From positions 10,726,286-10,790,285 of the forward strand of contig JAGGNK010003335.1 in NCBI GenBank assembly GCA_017590115.1: a stretch of 64,000 nt of DNA. Direction: 5' to 3'. Origin of the DNA: Montifringilla adamsi. Its lineage: Eukaryota > Chordata > Aves > Passeriformes > Passeridae. The notes below the pieces were generated by a model. The model was not told the DNA's origin. It was given only the letters and a program-made list of their open reading frames with translations, and did no database searches. Shown one piece after another: positions 19,791-33,600 of the stretch (position 1 is the first letter of the stretch; every line of letters starts with the position of its first letter). A program made the position numbers and the translations under genes.

Positions 19791-22700
19791 CTCCAGTGCT
19801 TCTCCTGCATGGATCGGTGTTTGCCCCCGTTGGGAAAATGTATCCGGTAATGCAAACTTTCAAAGAAAAGTAAGGGGTTTTCAATGAGAGGCTGATTTCC
19901 CTGGGTTTTGCAGAATTTCGCAGGGTTGTTGGTTGTTGATGATGCACTTTGTTTTCTGGTGGTCTTCTTAGGGAGTAGCTAATGTAGAAGACGACTTTTG
20001 GTCGGCAGTATTAAGAATGCTTGTTGAAGTGTCTTTGCTTTAGCATTTGTGAATTTCGTGTGTAATATGTAATAGGAAAGGAAAAAAGTCTGGTATAAAT
20101 ATATATATCAGACTATGAAAGGGTATAAAGCCCATGGAGCTAAGTGCTTCCTGTTAAGTCAACTTTTAATACAGCTTCTCCCTGGGCAGTAATTCACATT
20201 TTTCAAGGGGAGACAGGATGGGTGCAATTGAATTGTTCAAATTAAGTCAAAATGAATTGCTTAATATTCAGAGGAGTTGATGAATGAACCATTAAATCAA
20301 CACTTGCATAGCGTTTCATTGAAAAGAAAAATGAACAACTCTCCATTGTGTGCCGGGCAGAATAGGTCAGCCAGTGACGTTGCTACATCAGTGTGCTGAA
20401 CTGAGTCCTCCTCCTGCTAACAGATGTATTTGCTGGGTAACATTCCACAGGCATGGGAAGGAGCTCTTGTGCCCTGTGTGATGAGCATTAGCATCTGCTG
20501 GAAATGACTGTAATCGTCCCAGCCTCATCTCGAAGGAGAGAAATCTTGGTTAGGTTTCATTTGGCATAAATTAACATAATTTTATTGACTCCTCATGGTG
20601 ATGTGTGTCTGTTGCGAATCAACTCCTGTATTTCAAGCTATGTTTCTGTTTTGTTCCTCCACCAAGGAAGAGCTATATTTTTGAATGCCAGTTTGAGGAA
20701 GAAATTATACTGATAAATGGAAAAATAAGGGTCATTATTTTGAAACAAGGTTCCTTGTAGTAAAAGCTGTTTTCAGAGCATCACCTCTCAGCAATACAGA
20801 GGATGAGCCTTGCTTCCAAACACTTTGATTAGCCTAGGCACAACTGTTGCAGTAATCTTCTTGCCACAGAAAAATTACCTATGTCTTTGCCCCTTGGAGT
20901 CCTTGAAATCCTTGTGCTGGAATGCACTGAGGATGTTGACTGTATCCTTATTGTGCCTTCTGGAAACTTCCAACACTCTGAAGAGTCATGGATGGTACGC
21001 CCCTGATGTTTTTCAGTTGCACCTCTTTGCTTTGCAGGTAGCTTAGAATAGCTGATTTTGCTGAAAGCTTTTAAAACTGAAGAAGTGACAGCTCTTTTGG
21101 TCTGTGTATGTAAACTGAGTATTACAAAGGGGAAATTGTCGAGGTGGGTTTTTTTTGTTTGTGGTGGTTTTTTTTTTCTTTTTTTTTTTTTTTTAATTTT
21201 TTTAAAAATTTAATGCTCAGAGAAACAGATTATCCAGGCTCCAGATGAAGGTGGGATTGTAAATTGAATTAGGACTTGAGAGAGCTCCCTGCCTACAGGT
21301 CATTTGACCAAGAGAGAGCTGGTGTGCAGCCCTTCAGACAGGCAGGGACATTTATTCAGGTGTTTATAATTACATAGAAGTGTGTTATGTAATGTGGTCT
21401 GCTGCTGTTTATTTTGGGCGATGTTTGGACCCAGCAGTCCTGCACACATCCTTGGGGTGATGGGTTATTAGGAGGGTGCAGTAGGAGTTGCTTGGATTAT
21501 GGGGAGGTTTTGTGAGGGAGCAGATGAATAAGTAGGTGTGTTTTCCTCATGGGAGAGGAGGTTCTAGATCTAGAAATGCCTTTAGGTGGTGTGCATTTTT
21601 CAGATGTTTTGCTGCTCCTAAAGGCCAGGGTAGCTGCGGGTATTTTTGTGCACCAGCAGTGTCTGGTTTAGAGTAGTTTTCATTTGCTTCTAAGCATCCT
21701 CAGGAATAAAAGAAGTAAAAAATGTTTTTCTGAAAAGCTATTGTGCTTTGTAAGGTTATCCTGCTGTTTCTGTTTCTTTGCTTACTATTCTTCTCTGAAA
21801 TCATAATGCATTTCTTTAGTTCTTTTGATAAAGACTTTAACTCAAGCTTACTGGAAAATAGTCACTCTATATTGAGAGAGTTCTGGCATCTTATTGACTT
21901 ATTTTGGGGATACTGGAAAAAAATATACAAGATTCACTTTCATTGATTAAATCCTCCAGGGCAATCTTCTAACACTGCAGTTCTCTGGGTGAAAAATTAA
22001 CTTTCTTCATTGTCTGCTCCTGCTTTTATTTTGTTTGTGTGAATCCCAGGCTCTGTTACCAGTTTACATCAAGTCCCTTAGGTGTGCTTGGAGTGGAGAG
22101 TATCTCAGTGTGAAAGCTCACACACACTGCTGCTCTCTGAGCCCATTTGTCTCTGGCCACCACTGATACCTTGATCCTGTTGGCCCTCCAACAATCCCAG
22201 AGGATTTGCATCAGCCCACGGTTCTTTTCACCTGTGAAATGTTTTCTGAGTGATTGTAAAAAAAAATAAAAATCAACAGCTGCCTCGATGCTTTTCCTGA
22301 GGTTTGGGCAAGATAGCACTTTAGGTGCAGCTTAATGACAAACTTTGATTTATGAGGTAACTGAAAATGTTTGTATTGTTGGATGTGGAGTGAAAGCATA
22401 GGAGCTTTCTGCATTTCATCTGCAGCTTTTCCAGCACAATGTACAGCTAACAGCTTGTCTCTCATTGATTTTAATAACAGATTTCTGCTGAATATGCCTG
22501 GAGTAGTTTGAAAACATACTAACTTTTTGGGGGGCAGTAGGTTACTAAATACCGTAAAGAACTTTGCAATGTCTGCTTTGATAACCTTGAAAAATCTTAG
22601 GTTTTAGGTACTCTTTACATTCTCCCCCTGCCTGGGTTTAAGATGGATCCTATGGGATGGCTGCTGTGTTTTTCCCTTTAGGGGGAAATGTATAAAAGAA

Positions 22701-24495
22701 ACAAAAGTATGCTTTCCCCCACCCACTATCAAGGGCTGCTATGACTCCTGTATCTGTGTGTTTTCCCTGTGAATTCTTTGCCTTCTTCCTCTCTACCTCC
22801 ATCAGCTGCTCTCAGTAACAAGTCACGTCAGGTGAGCTGTATCTGACTTGTTTGGAAACGGTTCAAAAGGATCCCATTGACATTACCAGGCAATGGGTCA
22901 CGCTTGAAATCTTGCTATTCTGGTGTTAAGCCCTTTTTTTTTCTTTTCTTCACTTGCACCTTGATTTCTGACATATTTTTAGCTGCTGTGAATTTGGATA
23001 GAGCTAGTGAAAAGGGATTTGGTATTGGGTTGTTTTTCTTTTTTTGTCTTTGAGAAATAGGGGATTTTATTTTTCACTAAAGATGGAGCCCTAGGGTGAT
23101 TATCTGTTTTTCTGCTTAGCAAGGAAGGATAGTGGTTCTTCATGGAGGTGAAAACTTTGTAAAATCTCAGGACTGCCACTCAGTTTAACCCTGGAATCTG
23201 ATATGGATATTGGAGCTCTGTTATTTTTATTTTTTGAATTAATGATGCTTTTAAGATTGTGGTGCTGCAGAAAACTCCATGAATCTAATGCATTGCAGAG
23301 TGGTAAGCTTGGTAGTATTGGGTTATGGTAATATACCTATTCTTTCCCCTCTTGGTCCCATAGGGTTTGTCAGGATGGGTGCTGGAGAATTCCCATGAAT
23401 GCAGAAGAGCAGTGCTGGGCCACATCCAGGGATGTGCTGCCCACTGTTGGGATGAGCCAAGCTTCGCTGTGACCTCCCCAGGAGGTGAAATGCTGCTGTA
23501 GTGGCTTCACCTGTTCCTCGCATGGAAGCCATGTGAGCAGTTAGACAGTCTCATTTCTTCTTTGGCAGTGTGGCAGCAAGGGGAAATGATTTAATTAAAA
23601 GCTTCCTGCCTTCTCCAGGGGTTTCCCTGGTCAGCCACCAGCGGAGGTTCTGCTTTCACTAGCCTGGGGTTGAGCCGTGGTGTCGGCAGCCCCAGCCCGG
23701 CTCAGTTCACATCTCTGTGGGGAAGGAGGGAGCAGGAGGCTGAGCACATCTCTCTGCCCATTTTTTGATTTTTTTCTGAGCCTGAGAAATAAAGTTTGTT
23801 CCTGTGTAATCCTGACACGACTGAAGAACCTCTTGCTGCAGGCAGCTCTGTCACTCTCTGTAGTGCTTGGATTGCTCAGCAGAGGGAGAAGAGACCATAA
23901 TGCTGAAGGCACCCAGAAACAGCCAGAGCCACATTTCTCTGACAGACAGCCAGGAGACGAGTCCCAAAGCTTCCCTTCCTGCTTGATTTTTATTTTTTTC
24001 TTGTCTCTTCTTGTTTTGAGGCTTGGAGCTACGCTGTGATTTTTCACCTCTTAATCAAAAGTAACTGCCTCAATGTGTAGGTTAATGGACTATTTCAGAT
24101 GGCAGAGTGGGTGACTGTGATAGAAAAGATGAGTCCAAATCCAAGAAGCAGCATGCTTGAAAAAAACTTCATACATCGAAGTACTTCCTAACTATTCAGG
24201 AGCTTTCCTAAATACTGATGAAGAAATGTTCGAATTGACCTTTAGTGACTGAAGTTTTACAGCACATCCAGAGATAAACAAAACAAAACCAAACCCTTTG
24301 AATTAGTTGCAATTCGAACAGCCAGTAAAGCCCATGACTCATCTCCAGGTCAGATTTTTAACGTCGTAAATCAGTGCAGCTCCATTACTTCCCTAGGCAC
24401 TGTGCCAGTGCTGCCACTGGCTGGAGGGCTGGCCTGCTATTTTTGGGGGGGGGGAGGATGAAGTTTGAACAGGAGATTGAAATTATGGCAAAGTT
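19791..24495. other. Probable intron 1 or intergenic DNA, no gene seen
   Basis: AT-rich noncoding sequence downstream of the CpG island. It includes T-rich tracts (21149-21200), a 14-bp palindrome TTCTAGATCTAGAA (21562-21575) and a G10 run (24445-24454). A candidate regulatory block lies at about 20205-20600. The two-strand open frames at about 23630-24050 do not resemble known proteins. Confidence 0.4.
20205..20600. promoter_or_regulatory. Candidate conserved noncoding element near promoter
   Basis: About 0.5 kb past the CpG island, this stretch is rich in homeodomain, POU and SOX-like cores (CAATTGAATTG, TTAATATTC, ATTAAATCA, ATGAGCATTAGCAT). It keeps scattered CpGs ('gcatagcgtttc', 'cagtgacgttgc', 'gtaatcgtcccag') and lacks repeats or long frames. 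Inference from composition only. Confidence 0.22.
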
Positions 24496-24573
24496 GTGGA
24501 GTTTTGTTTGTTTGGGGTTTTGCTTGTTTGAGGTTTTTTGTGGGGTTTTTTTGTTTGTTTGGGTTTTTTGTGG
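24496..24573. repeat. G/T-rich low-complexity tract
   Basis: TTTGTTTGGGG/TTTTTTGTGGGG-type units run for about 80 bases. Their composition mirrors, in reverse complement, the A/C-only tract at 10228-10378. Confidence 0.85.
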
Positions 24574-27500
24574 ATGGGAAAGATACTTGTTTAAAGAACA
24601 AAACCTGTGTTGCGGCTGATTGACAGCATTGCTCAGTAGAGATTTGCTCCCCTGTAGCATATTGTGAGGAGATCCAGGAGGAGACATTACACATTTGGTT
24701 TTTTTTTTGTCAGAGATGTTGGTTTAATGTGATAAGAAATCTGGCTGTTAGAACACTGCCAGATAAAAGCAGGATGCTAAGCATGAAAGGGAACAAAACC
24801 AATGGGAAGCTCCTGCAATGTGATTGAGCAAATCAGTGTTGTGGAGACCTGGCTCGTTCCCTGTTGAGGGTGATGTGGTCAGCTTTGGGGCTGTGCTCTT
24901 CAGAGCAGAGAGTGTTAGTGCCCCTACAGTGCTGAAATTAATGAGGTGCCATTTCCTGAGGGCTTGAGGAGGTGGAGCAGATGAAGCTGTTGTCCCTGGT
25001 GGAGGCAGCTGCAGTGGAGCAGGCTCCAGACTTTCCCCTGCACAATCAAAGGGCATGACCTGACTGCACTGGGCACTTCCTAAATAAATGTGTTCTCTTA
25101 AAGCATGAGCCAGGAGCCCACAGGGGGTGAGGATGAGGGGCTTAACTCTTTTAGACAGGGAAATGTGCCTAGCAGGCAAATGTGGAATGTGCTGTTGGGA
25201 AAGCAGGAGGAGCATTGTTGAGAGGTGCTGGTCACCCAGGGAGGACCAGTTGATGAAGGCTTTTCCATCCTGCACTGGAAATCCAACCAAGGCCAGCTCT
25301 GGGTTCATTTCCCATGTTTTTCCCTTCCCTCCAAACCAGTTATGAAGAAGGGTCTGTGTTCCATTTCTGCCACAGACCAGGCTCCATCCCTGATGCCAGC
25401 CATATCTGCGTGGGCTTCTTGTGCTCCGCTCAGGGCAGGCAGAGGGTGACCAGATGGAGCAGATGCTGTTTAACAGCCCAAGAAACACCTCTCTCCTCAG
25501 GAGAGTTTGTCTCTGCTGGATAATGAGCTCTGCTTCACTCGGGACTGAGTTGCTGCAGTAGGGATCAGAGAGAAGCACAAATGAGGATGCAGCACTGGGC
25601 ACTTCCTACAGCCTCTTTTCTACATAGCAAACAGCTAATTAACTGGGAGCTGTTGGGTTGCTGCTGGCCTGCCTTCCTGGGGAAGAATCTTGTGCAGTTT
25701 GTCTTGCTCCAGTAAGTTTTTGAAGTCTTTCAATACTGTGCATTGCAGCAACGCCCCGGCTTTTATTCTGACTTCTAGGCTTTTGCAAGTGTGACATCTG
25801 ATAGTGGAGCTGGGCAGTGAAGCTTCAGCTGAAGGGAGAGTTGTTCAGGTACAAAATTCATAGCCACGAGTTGGGGTTTGAGAGCCTTTCCATGACTTAC
25901 AAAATAACCTGCCAATGTCTCTGTTTATATTTGAAGTACAAAATCCTTTATGCAGAAAGCATAAACATTTTTCTGGGTGGCAAGATGGGCAGCCTCATTC
26001 CTCTTGCAACTTATGGCTATAAATGGGATGTAAGTGGATTTTCTGCCTTGTACTATCTTGTCTGAAGGAGGATAAAATTCACTGTTGATACTGTCATACT
26101 CAGGTAAAACAGTAACCCTGAACTTTAGCAGTTTTATCTTATGAAGTTCACAAATACTGCAACTTCCCAATTTTATATTTTAGTATACATGACTTCTTGA
26201 AAAAGTGAAGCCAAAATATAATTTAAATCAAGAATTTACCTTCCTTAACCTGACTGCACTACAGAAGAATCATAGCCCTCACAGGGTACAGCTCAGTTTT
26301 CTGCTTACATGTTGCTCCTGAAGAGCTGAATTATTTTGCAGTTTTTTTTCACAGAGCTTGCACTAGTGGTTTGCAGGAAATCATTAGCTGTGTTGCTGTT
26401 TCAGTGTAGGCACTGGGAAATCCACTTTTATCTGTTCCTGCTTACCAGTGTGCTGCTAAAGGCTTGCCTTGCATGTACTGAAACATGATTAATTTGGGGG
26501 GGTAATGATGAAACTGCAGTGCTTTGATAGGCTGATTATTTTCTGCTCTGCCAGAAATGGATACTTAAAAGAAGATATTAGATCTGAACAAGATATTCAA
26601 GAGCCAGTTACTGGTTTGAGTTAGCTAATAGGGAATAGGCCAGTCCTACTGCCGCTGATGTCGGTAAAAATACTGTGAGTGAAGTCAGGCATGCAGTAAT
26701 TAATTACCTACAGATGATGGTTTTGAAGGTGTGAATAAAAGATTTGAAGTGTTGGTTGAATTGTCTGAAAACTAAATCTATTGGATATTTTTCTCTTTTC
26801 CCCCTTTTTTCTTTGTTTCCCTTCTTTCTGTCTGACTTGAGCAGTGGATTTCTGCCTGCTGAGCAACAGGTACTTCTGAATTCCTCTGCCCAGGTTGGTG
26901 GATCTGGCAGATGTGGCCCTTATGCAGGCTGATGTTATACACCATTGCATGTTTAATTTCTCCATTTGAAAGTAATCTTGAAGGTGGGTATTTTATTGGT
27001 TTAGGGAAAAAGCACCTACACACTGATTCCTGAGTGTTACAGTAATGAAGTTTTCTGGAAACAGATATTTCCTGAAAGAGCTTTGTGAAGTCAGAGGTGA
27101 ATGATTTTAAGTATCGTGTTTAACAGTTGTCTTATTACTGGCATGGAGGATATTACAGTTATTATGGTTGAGTCAGATATTGAAAAATGGTGCACTTAAA
27201 TGTCTCCATTGTTCTTCTTTTCAACAGCACTGTTATGAACTGCCTTCACTGAAAGGTTGAAGGGGGATAGTGCCTGTGAGGCTGAACTGGTGTTTGTGAG
27301 AATATAGTTAAATCTTTTGAAAAATAATACAAAGCATGGAAATCTTGTAAACAGCAGAAGTGTTTCTTACATGATTTTGTGAATTAGTAGTTTCTGTGTA
27401 GGGATTTTCTCAGCATGAGAATGCCCAGCAAGTCAGGATTTTTGTCATTCTATTGTATTTTTGGTTCACAGAGAGGAAGAGGCATTTAGAGCTATGGGGA

Positions 27501-28439
27501 GATTAAAGAACTAAGTAAAAAATGATTTCTGCAAATTTTACATCCTGGGCAGTTGGTGGTTACTCATGAACATGGTGTGAAAAGTTATGGTGAGGGTGGA
27601 AATTTTGCTTTTAGGGATGGGGTCAAGATATGAATGTGTTGCTGATATAACAGAGCAGCTGCCTCACGTGGCTGGCTCCATCCTTGCCTATTGTTTGTCC
27701 AGGAAAATGAGATTTGATTTTCAGGTGGGAAAAGGCTGTTTTATCATTGGTCTTCATGTCCTTCTTGTGCTAAGCAAGAATGTTCTTACAGGGATCAAAA
27801 TACTTCTTTTTTGGCACTTCTGTTTTCCTTCACTTACGGGAAGCTTGATCTGCTTGAATTTGGCTTTTTGTCTGGTTTGGACCTGAATCTTTGGGTTACA
27901 GCAGCATAAATTGTCTAATGGACCTGGGGTGCTCCAACCCAACCTGACCCTATTATCTGGTATTTTAGATGTTCAGTGCTGTGCTTATGAATACTCTTTA
28001 TACACAAAAGTTGTTTTTGCCCTCAGCTTGTGAAGGCAAAAAACAGAATGTGCAGCTTTTCATATGGAAATAGAAAATACAGTGTTCAGCTAGCTTGAGC
28101 CTGCCCTTTTTGGGATAGGAGATGGCTCTGGAGGGTGTTTCTCCTCCTCTAACTTATGAAGCAATTTGAGTCTAATCTATTCCATAATTTCAAGCCTTGT
28201 GTGATATTTCCCATTTGTTACCCTAATAAGACCAAAGGTAAAATTTTATAGCACATTGTGAGCTGAATGGTCAACGTCTTATTAAATATCTTTGCTTCCA
28301 GGGCAGGTGGAAATGAGAGGAGTCTCTTGCAGATCACAGCCCAATTAATACAATTTATCTAAACATGCCCTGGCTTATCCTGCTAACACTTCACAGGGAA
28401 GTAGAAATTGTCCTTTCTGTGTGTTCTACCTCACAAGAA
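24574..28439. other. Noncoding stretch with one unusually long antisense frame
   Basis: No known exon or RNA gene. The minus strand is open from 25602 down to 24748 (284 codons from ATG). The product is Ser/Leu/Pro-rich with no domain, signal peptide or repeat I recognise, and overlapping + strand frames are also partly open. I do not call it a gene; see the findings. Confidence 0.35.
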
Positions 28440-29575
28440 AATAAGAACAATGCAGGTGTTGAGACAAAAGGCTCATGTAGCCCAGCATCCTGTGTGTGTA
28501 GTATGGATCACACCTGGGTGGGTTGGCTCTTCTTCAAGCTGTAGAGTCCCAATGTATTCCTACTTTTGATGCATTCTTGGCAAAGTGAAGCTTTTCACTG
28601 TTCAGAAATATTTTTGGTCCTCTGATCCATCACATCATATGATGTCTTCATATGTTTTCTTTTAAAGATGACATAAGCAGAACTAGATGCATTTTTAAAA
28701 TGTAGATAAATCATGAGTTTCTGACATGCTATTTTGTATTTCAGCCTTGATACCTTTCCCTAGAAGTTCCAAAATTATTTGCTTATTATTTTTGAGTTGC
28801 TGCTGAGCTGATGTTTCCAGAAAGCTGTTTGTAGTGACTACATCTCTTTTCTGCATTAGAACAGCTAATTCAGAGCCTGTCAGTCTATGTGGACAGTAAT
28901 ACTCCTTTATTTCAGTGCAATATTTTGCATTTATTAACATTTAATTTATGCTGTCGTTTTGCTGTCTAATCATGGTGTCTTGAGACTCTTTTGCTGCTTT
29001 CTTGTTGGTTGTAATTTTGCCTACTCCTGATTGTTCTGTCTTTTCAGCATAGTTTGGCATTTCATTGCCTCCCTGCCCCTTTCTCAGACCAGTAACAGGT
29101 ATTTGGACCAGTACAGGTCTTAGTACAGATGCTGAGGTGATGTATTATTTCCAAATGATACATTATTTCCTTTATTTCCTCTTTATTTTCCCAGTTGTTG
29201 ATCCATAAGATGCCCTTGTTTTCTCTTTCACCATAGCCTACCTTTTTAAAGGAATCTTTTCTTAAGATTCCTTGATACTGTTTGCTGAAGGGTTTGGGAA
29301 AAGCTCTGTGTACTGCATCAGCCACCTGCATGTCCCTGCAGATCATGTCCCTTGTTAACTCCTTCAGAGAATTCTAACAGATTTGTTGGGCATGACTGCT
29401 CTCTGCAAAATATCTGACTCTTTCCAGGTATATCATGCACCCACTTGTTCAATTCTTTATTATATTTTCTATCAGCTCTTCTTGTATTGAAGTTGAACTC
29501 AGTGGTCTGTATCTTTGAACATTTGGTGTTTTAATGAAATGTTCAACTGTGGGAAGACAAAGAAGTGGAGTATGT
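28440..29575 (-). mobile_element. Ancient turtle-type CR1 LINE, RT region to 3' end, antisense
   Basis: About 1.1 kb is colinear, on the minus strand, with old sauropsid CR1. On the + strand the 3' end reads 'aaataagaacaatgcag' then 'ctcatgtagcccagcatcct'. It is followed by 'aacagctaattcagagcctg' (28861-28880), 'ttttgcatttattaacattt', 'ttaactccttcagagaattc' (29356-29375) and 'ctcagtggtctgtatctttg'. Minus-strand translations keep RT-like fragments: GSELAV...DVVTTNSFLETSAQ (from 28940 downward), like the region after the RT palm, and GILWINNWENKEE (within 29062-29346), like the conserved W-I-NWL-xRxQ segment. Frames are broken, so it is dead. Its age and length make it a good candidate for exaptation checks. 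Confidence 0.82.
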
Positions 29576-30623
29576 TTTTTTGTGTGATATTTTGTGGTTA
29601 TTGTGTTTTTTGGGAGGTTTTGTCCCTCTCTGAACTGTAAGGTTACAGCTTTGTTCAGAGTCGTGGGGAAAGAATCAGAAATCACAGCAATGAGGCATGG
29701 GCATCACTGCCACATCACCACAGGGTTACCACTTTACACTGCATGACACTGCCAAATTTCACCATGGAAATTTTCAAAGCAGCGCCCTGGGGTTTACAAG
29801 ATCAACTTTATCAATGGTAATAAGCTTTAATCTATTTATTGCAAAGAATAAATCAAACACTAGAACTAATGTGGACTGAAACCAAACGTTGTATTACCAT
29901 TTTAAGCCTTTCTTGTATATACAATTATTAAGACACAGGGCTGTGTGCCCATAAAAGGAACTTTAATTTCACATTTTAAAGGTTCCAGAAATAAATTTAC
30001 AAGTTGGGAAGATACTTTTGTTTTACTCTGTGTTCATTGCTCTACAAAACCCTAACAGAATGCCATTACTGCAGGCTTCTGATGCCAGCATTTGTCACTA
30101 GCCTTGGATTGTGACTCTGTTTTATAGAAAATTTAATGTTAGAAGCTTATCTATATTCTCAGCAGGAGAATCTGAAATATATATATGAAGTCTTGTAATG
30201 AAAAGCTGTAGGAGAAAGCTGCAGCTCTTGTAAATACCCACTTCAAGGAGGGCTGGCTGGCATTCCAGGATCTCTTTTGTTTTGTGCTGTGGGTCTCTCC
30301 TGAAGCACCAGGTTGTGGTGGGTACCTGTGACCTCGTGTGCCAGGGCTGAGGGAGCTGCCAGTCCTCTCCACTGTGGCAGGAGAAAGCATTTACTCACTG
30401 AGCTGTCATCATCTTCACCAAAGGTTAGGGGAATCTTGTCCCTGGGTTACAGGACTGTCAGGTGTACAGATGTAGATCAGCAGAGTCTCCAAATTTTGTC
30501 TCATCAAGAATCTTCTCTCTGGTCTGCTATGGTGACCTTGCAATTAAAGGGCTCATTTGTTGTAGATGAATTTATTGTCCTCTTAAAGATGAAGCCTGGG
30601 CTACCTGTCTTGTGAGTGAGCAG

Positions 30624-30653
30624 ATTTTGAGGCTCCTGTAATAGCCTCAAAAT
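30624..30653. other. Perfect 11-bp inverted repeat with 8-nt loop
   Basis: ATTTTGAGGCT (30624-30634) pairs exactly with AGCCTCAAAAT (30643-30653) around loop CCTGTAAT. The stem is too short for a canonical microRNA precursor, and the flanks do not extend the pairing. It could be a paired binding site or a transcript hairpin. Confidence 0.85.
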
Positions 30654-33600
30654 GTTGTGATAAAATTGAAACAACCAGTCAGTGGAGGACCTGGACATAA
30701 AATTAAATGATATTTCCACTTAATTTTGTTGTTCTCCCTTCCATTCTATCTGGGATTTGCTGTCCTTTGCTTGGCAGTTAAAAGTAAAAAAAGCTTTTGT
30801 CATTCATGGTCTGAGTCCTGAGTCATTTTAGGGTTGTGGCACCCAGAAGGAATAAAATTTCCACAGTTCCAGTAATTTGGTCTCGAGGAGACAGAGCCCT
30901 GAGTGTGACAGTAGCTCTTCATGTTCTTTGACGTGGCTCTTGGTGGCAGGAGTTGTTTACAAGTGCAAACTCCATTCTGTCCTTGTGCTGTGTCCCCAAA
31001 ACTGAGGGGGTTGGCTCTGGCCACTCCTTGCTGTGCCAGGTCACTGTTGGTGCAGCTCAGGCAGCCCAGTGACATTGCTCCTCGTGTCTTGCAGCACCTG
31101 AAATTCAAGCCTAGGTTTATTCCAAATGGGTGGTTGCTCCATGGGTCCTCTTTTCAATCACAGAGGCTTTAATCTGGTGCTGGCAGAAGACCTTTTTTCC
31201 TCCACTCACTGCTCCTATGACATTACTTGAAAATGGTGTTTTCTTTTCTGTTTTCTTTCAGCACCTTAGAGGGAGTCATGGGTTTGTTTTAAGAGGACTC
31301 AAAAAGATAGATATAGAAATAAAGTTAACAGGCAATTGTGGATCACAAGAAGCTCAGCTGAGCTCAAGTTACAGATGAACCTGCAATTGTCACTGCACTA
31401 TTTATGCCTCCAGCTCCATGTAATTTCAGAGGTAACTTCTTGTCCCAGTGCTGTACTTTATGGTTCCCCATACATGTGACCACTGGTTTAATTGTCCCTT
31501 TGCACAGAGAGTGAAAATACCATGGGTAGGTAGAAATAAGGCCCGAAGTGTGACTCATTCTTGAGTGAGACGAGTTAGAAGCACATTTCAGAGAAAGAAG
31601 GCAGCTCACCTGCTCCTGAGAATGTCTAGAGCTGCGTGGGAGCTGAGAGGAAATTCCTGCTGCTCCACTCATGGAGATGGAGAGAGCCCACTTTGGGTTG
31701 GCAGGGTTACTTGTGCACACAGTTCATGGTGCTCGAGCCTTGCTGGTGCTGCAGTGGCTTGGAAGAGTGACAGGTCCCAGAAGCATTGGCATCTGTGTGT
31801 GAAGAAACCCTCCAGCTTTCCTTCCTCAGACTTGTGATGTCTTACAGAAAAATTTAAATGTTTCAGTGGGGAGAAACCACTGAACTAATTTTGATCATTG
31901 CAATGCCTTGATTGCCCACTTTGAAGTGTGCAGGGCTGATGGCCACATGGGTGTGAGCAGTTTCTTGTTCCAGGCTGCCCTGCCCAGTTGTTGGCAGGGC
32001 TGGCCAGTGCCCTGACATCTGCCTTGGCCTGAGGTGTGTGGGATATAAGCTGCTTTTTAAAGGTGCTGCATGAATATTCACTGTGTGCCAGGTGCTGGAA
32101 GGTGCCTTCGATCACATCTGATCTCGCTGGGTTTCATTGCTCTTGTATAAATAAAAAATCGTTGCCTCAGGTTTTTTACACAGCAGGGCTGATATTGGCA
32201 GTGGTACCTTGTTAAAATGAAGGAGTGTCTGTCTCATTACAGATAATGTGAGCCCAACCTGCATTTTCTGCTTTGTGACAATATACTGCACCAGATGAAA
32301 GTCCAGTCAGTGTTATGTACAAGTTCAGAACTTTATTATTGTTTCTCCAGAGCTGAGAGTGTTTGTTAGTTGGGGAGAGGTGAGAATTTGATATTTGCTT
32401 TCTTTTTAATTGTACAGTAATATAAGAGTTGTTGCAAAGGATAGACATGACAAGGAATTACGAAATCTGATTGATGACTGTTTTTTACAATGCAATTTGC
32501 ATCGATGTTCTCCTTTAAACAGGCTCTCTGGTTTTGCTTGTGTGCATCCTGTCAGCATGAAGTTTGCTTTGTTCATGTTTATAACAAATACATAGCTTAG
32601 TCTGTATTATTTTTAGAGGCTGAAAGACGAAATATATGAATATAGTGTGCTGCAAGTAGTAAATGCGTAATTTATACTTTTGGATCGTTCAGGATATCGT
32701 GTTCTTTCATAACAGCATTGCCCTCACCAAAAATCAGACAAAACTCTTGCAACTGTTGTCACCACAGTTAAGCAAGAATTGAAACCAGTATTAGGTGTCC
32801 AAATCCCTCTAGCATTTACTGAAAGCAGCATGGCCAATAGCTGTAGACACATGCAAGTTCAGATATCTAATTTGGGAGCCTCAAAGCCACATACAGTCAC
32901 CAGAGCTGCCACAGGGTGATTCAGAGCTCTGAATTTAGAGTCTGATTGTCTCTTGACTCTGTGAAGAATTGAGTTTCTTGACTTAATGTTTAAATTAGCT
33001 GCCTAGATGGAATTGATTCTCCACCTCCCCTCTGATTGCCTTTTGCTGTTTCCTGATTCCTTTCTCTTGTTTTTGTTTTTTTTTTCTTTTTAAAAATTAT
33101 CTAGTAAGTGATAATGGATGTGGATAGTGGATTCAAATGGTGGAAAATATACCTCAGGAAACTGAGAATGGAAGCACTTTCCTCTCTCTTGAAAAATTCC
33201 ATCTTGTCTCTATTTTCAGCCTTGGTAGGTCTGGCTTTGATTTTTCAGACACTGGAACTCTGCTAGATGAGGGAGCCCTGTCACAGGAGATGTACTTTCC
33301 ATGTGCAGGAATTACGTAGCTGTAATTGGGTTCCTTCACCTTTTCACTAATAAATTAAATATCCGTACTTCCTTTATTCTCAGGCATTTAATTCTGATTA
33401 ATAACCAAGTATGGTACTACTATTAAGCTGCTCCGGCCCCAGTGTATTTTTATAAGCATTGTGCCAGCGCTCTGCACTAGTGGTGTGCGTAGATAATGTG
33501 GGAGAGATGGGGAGACTTTTGATGTGGGGACACTGCAGAACTCCCTGCAGTGTTGCGGTTTGGGAGGGGTTGGGGTCAGTGGACATCCAGTGTTTGTGCA

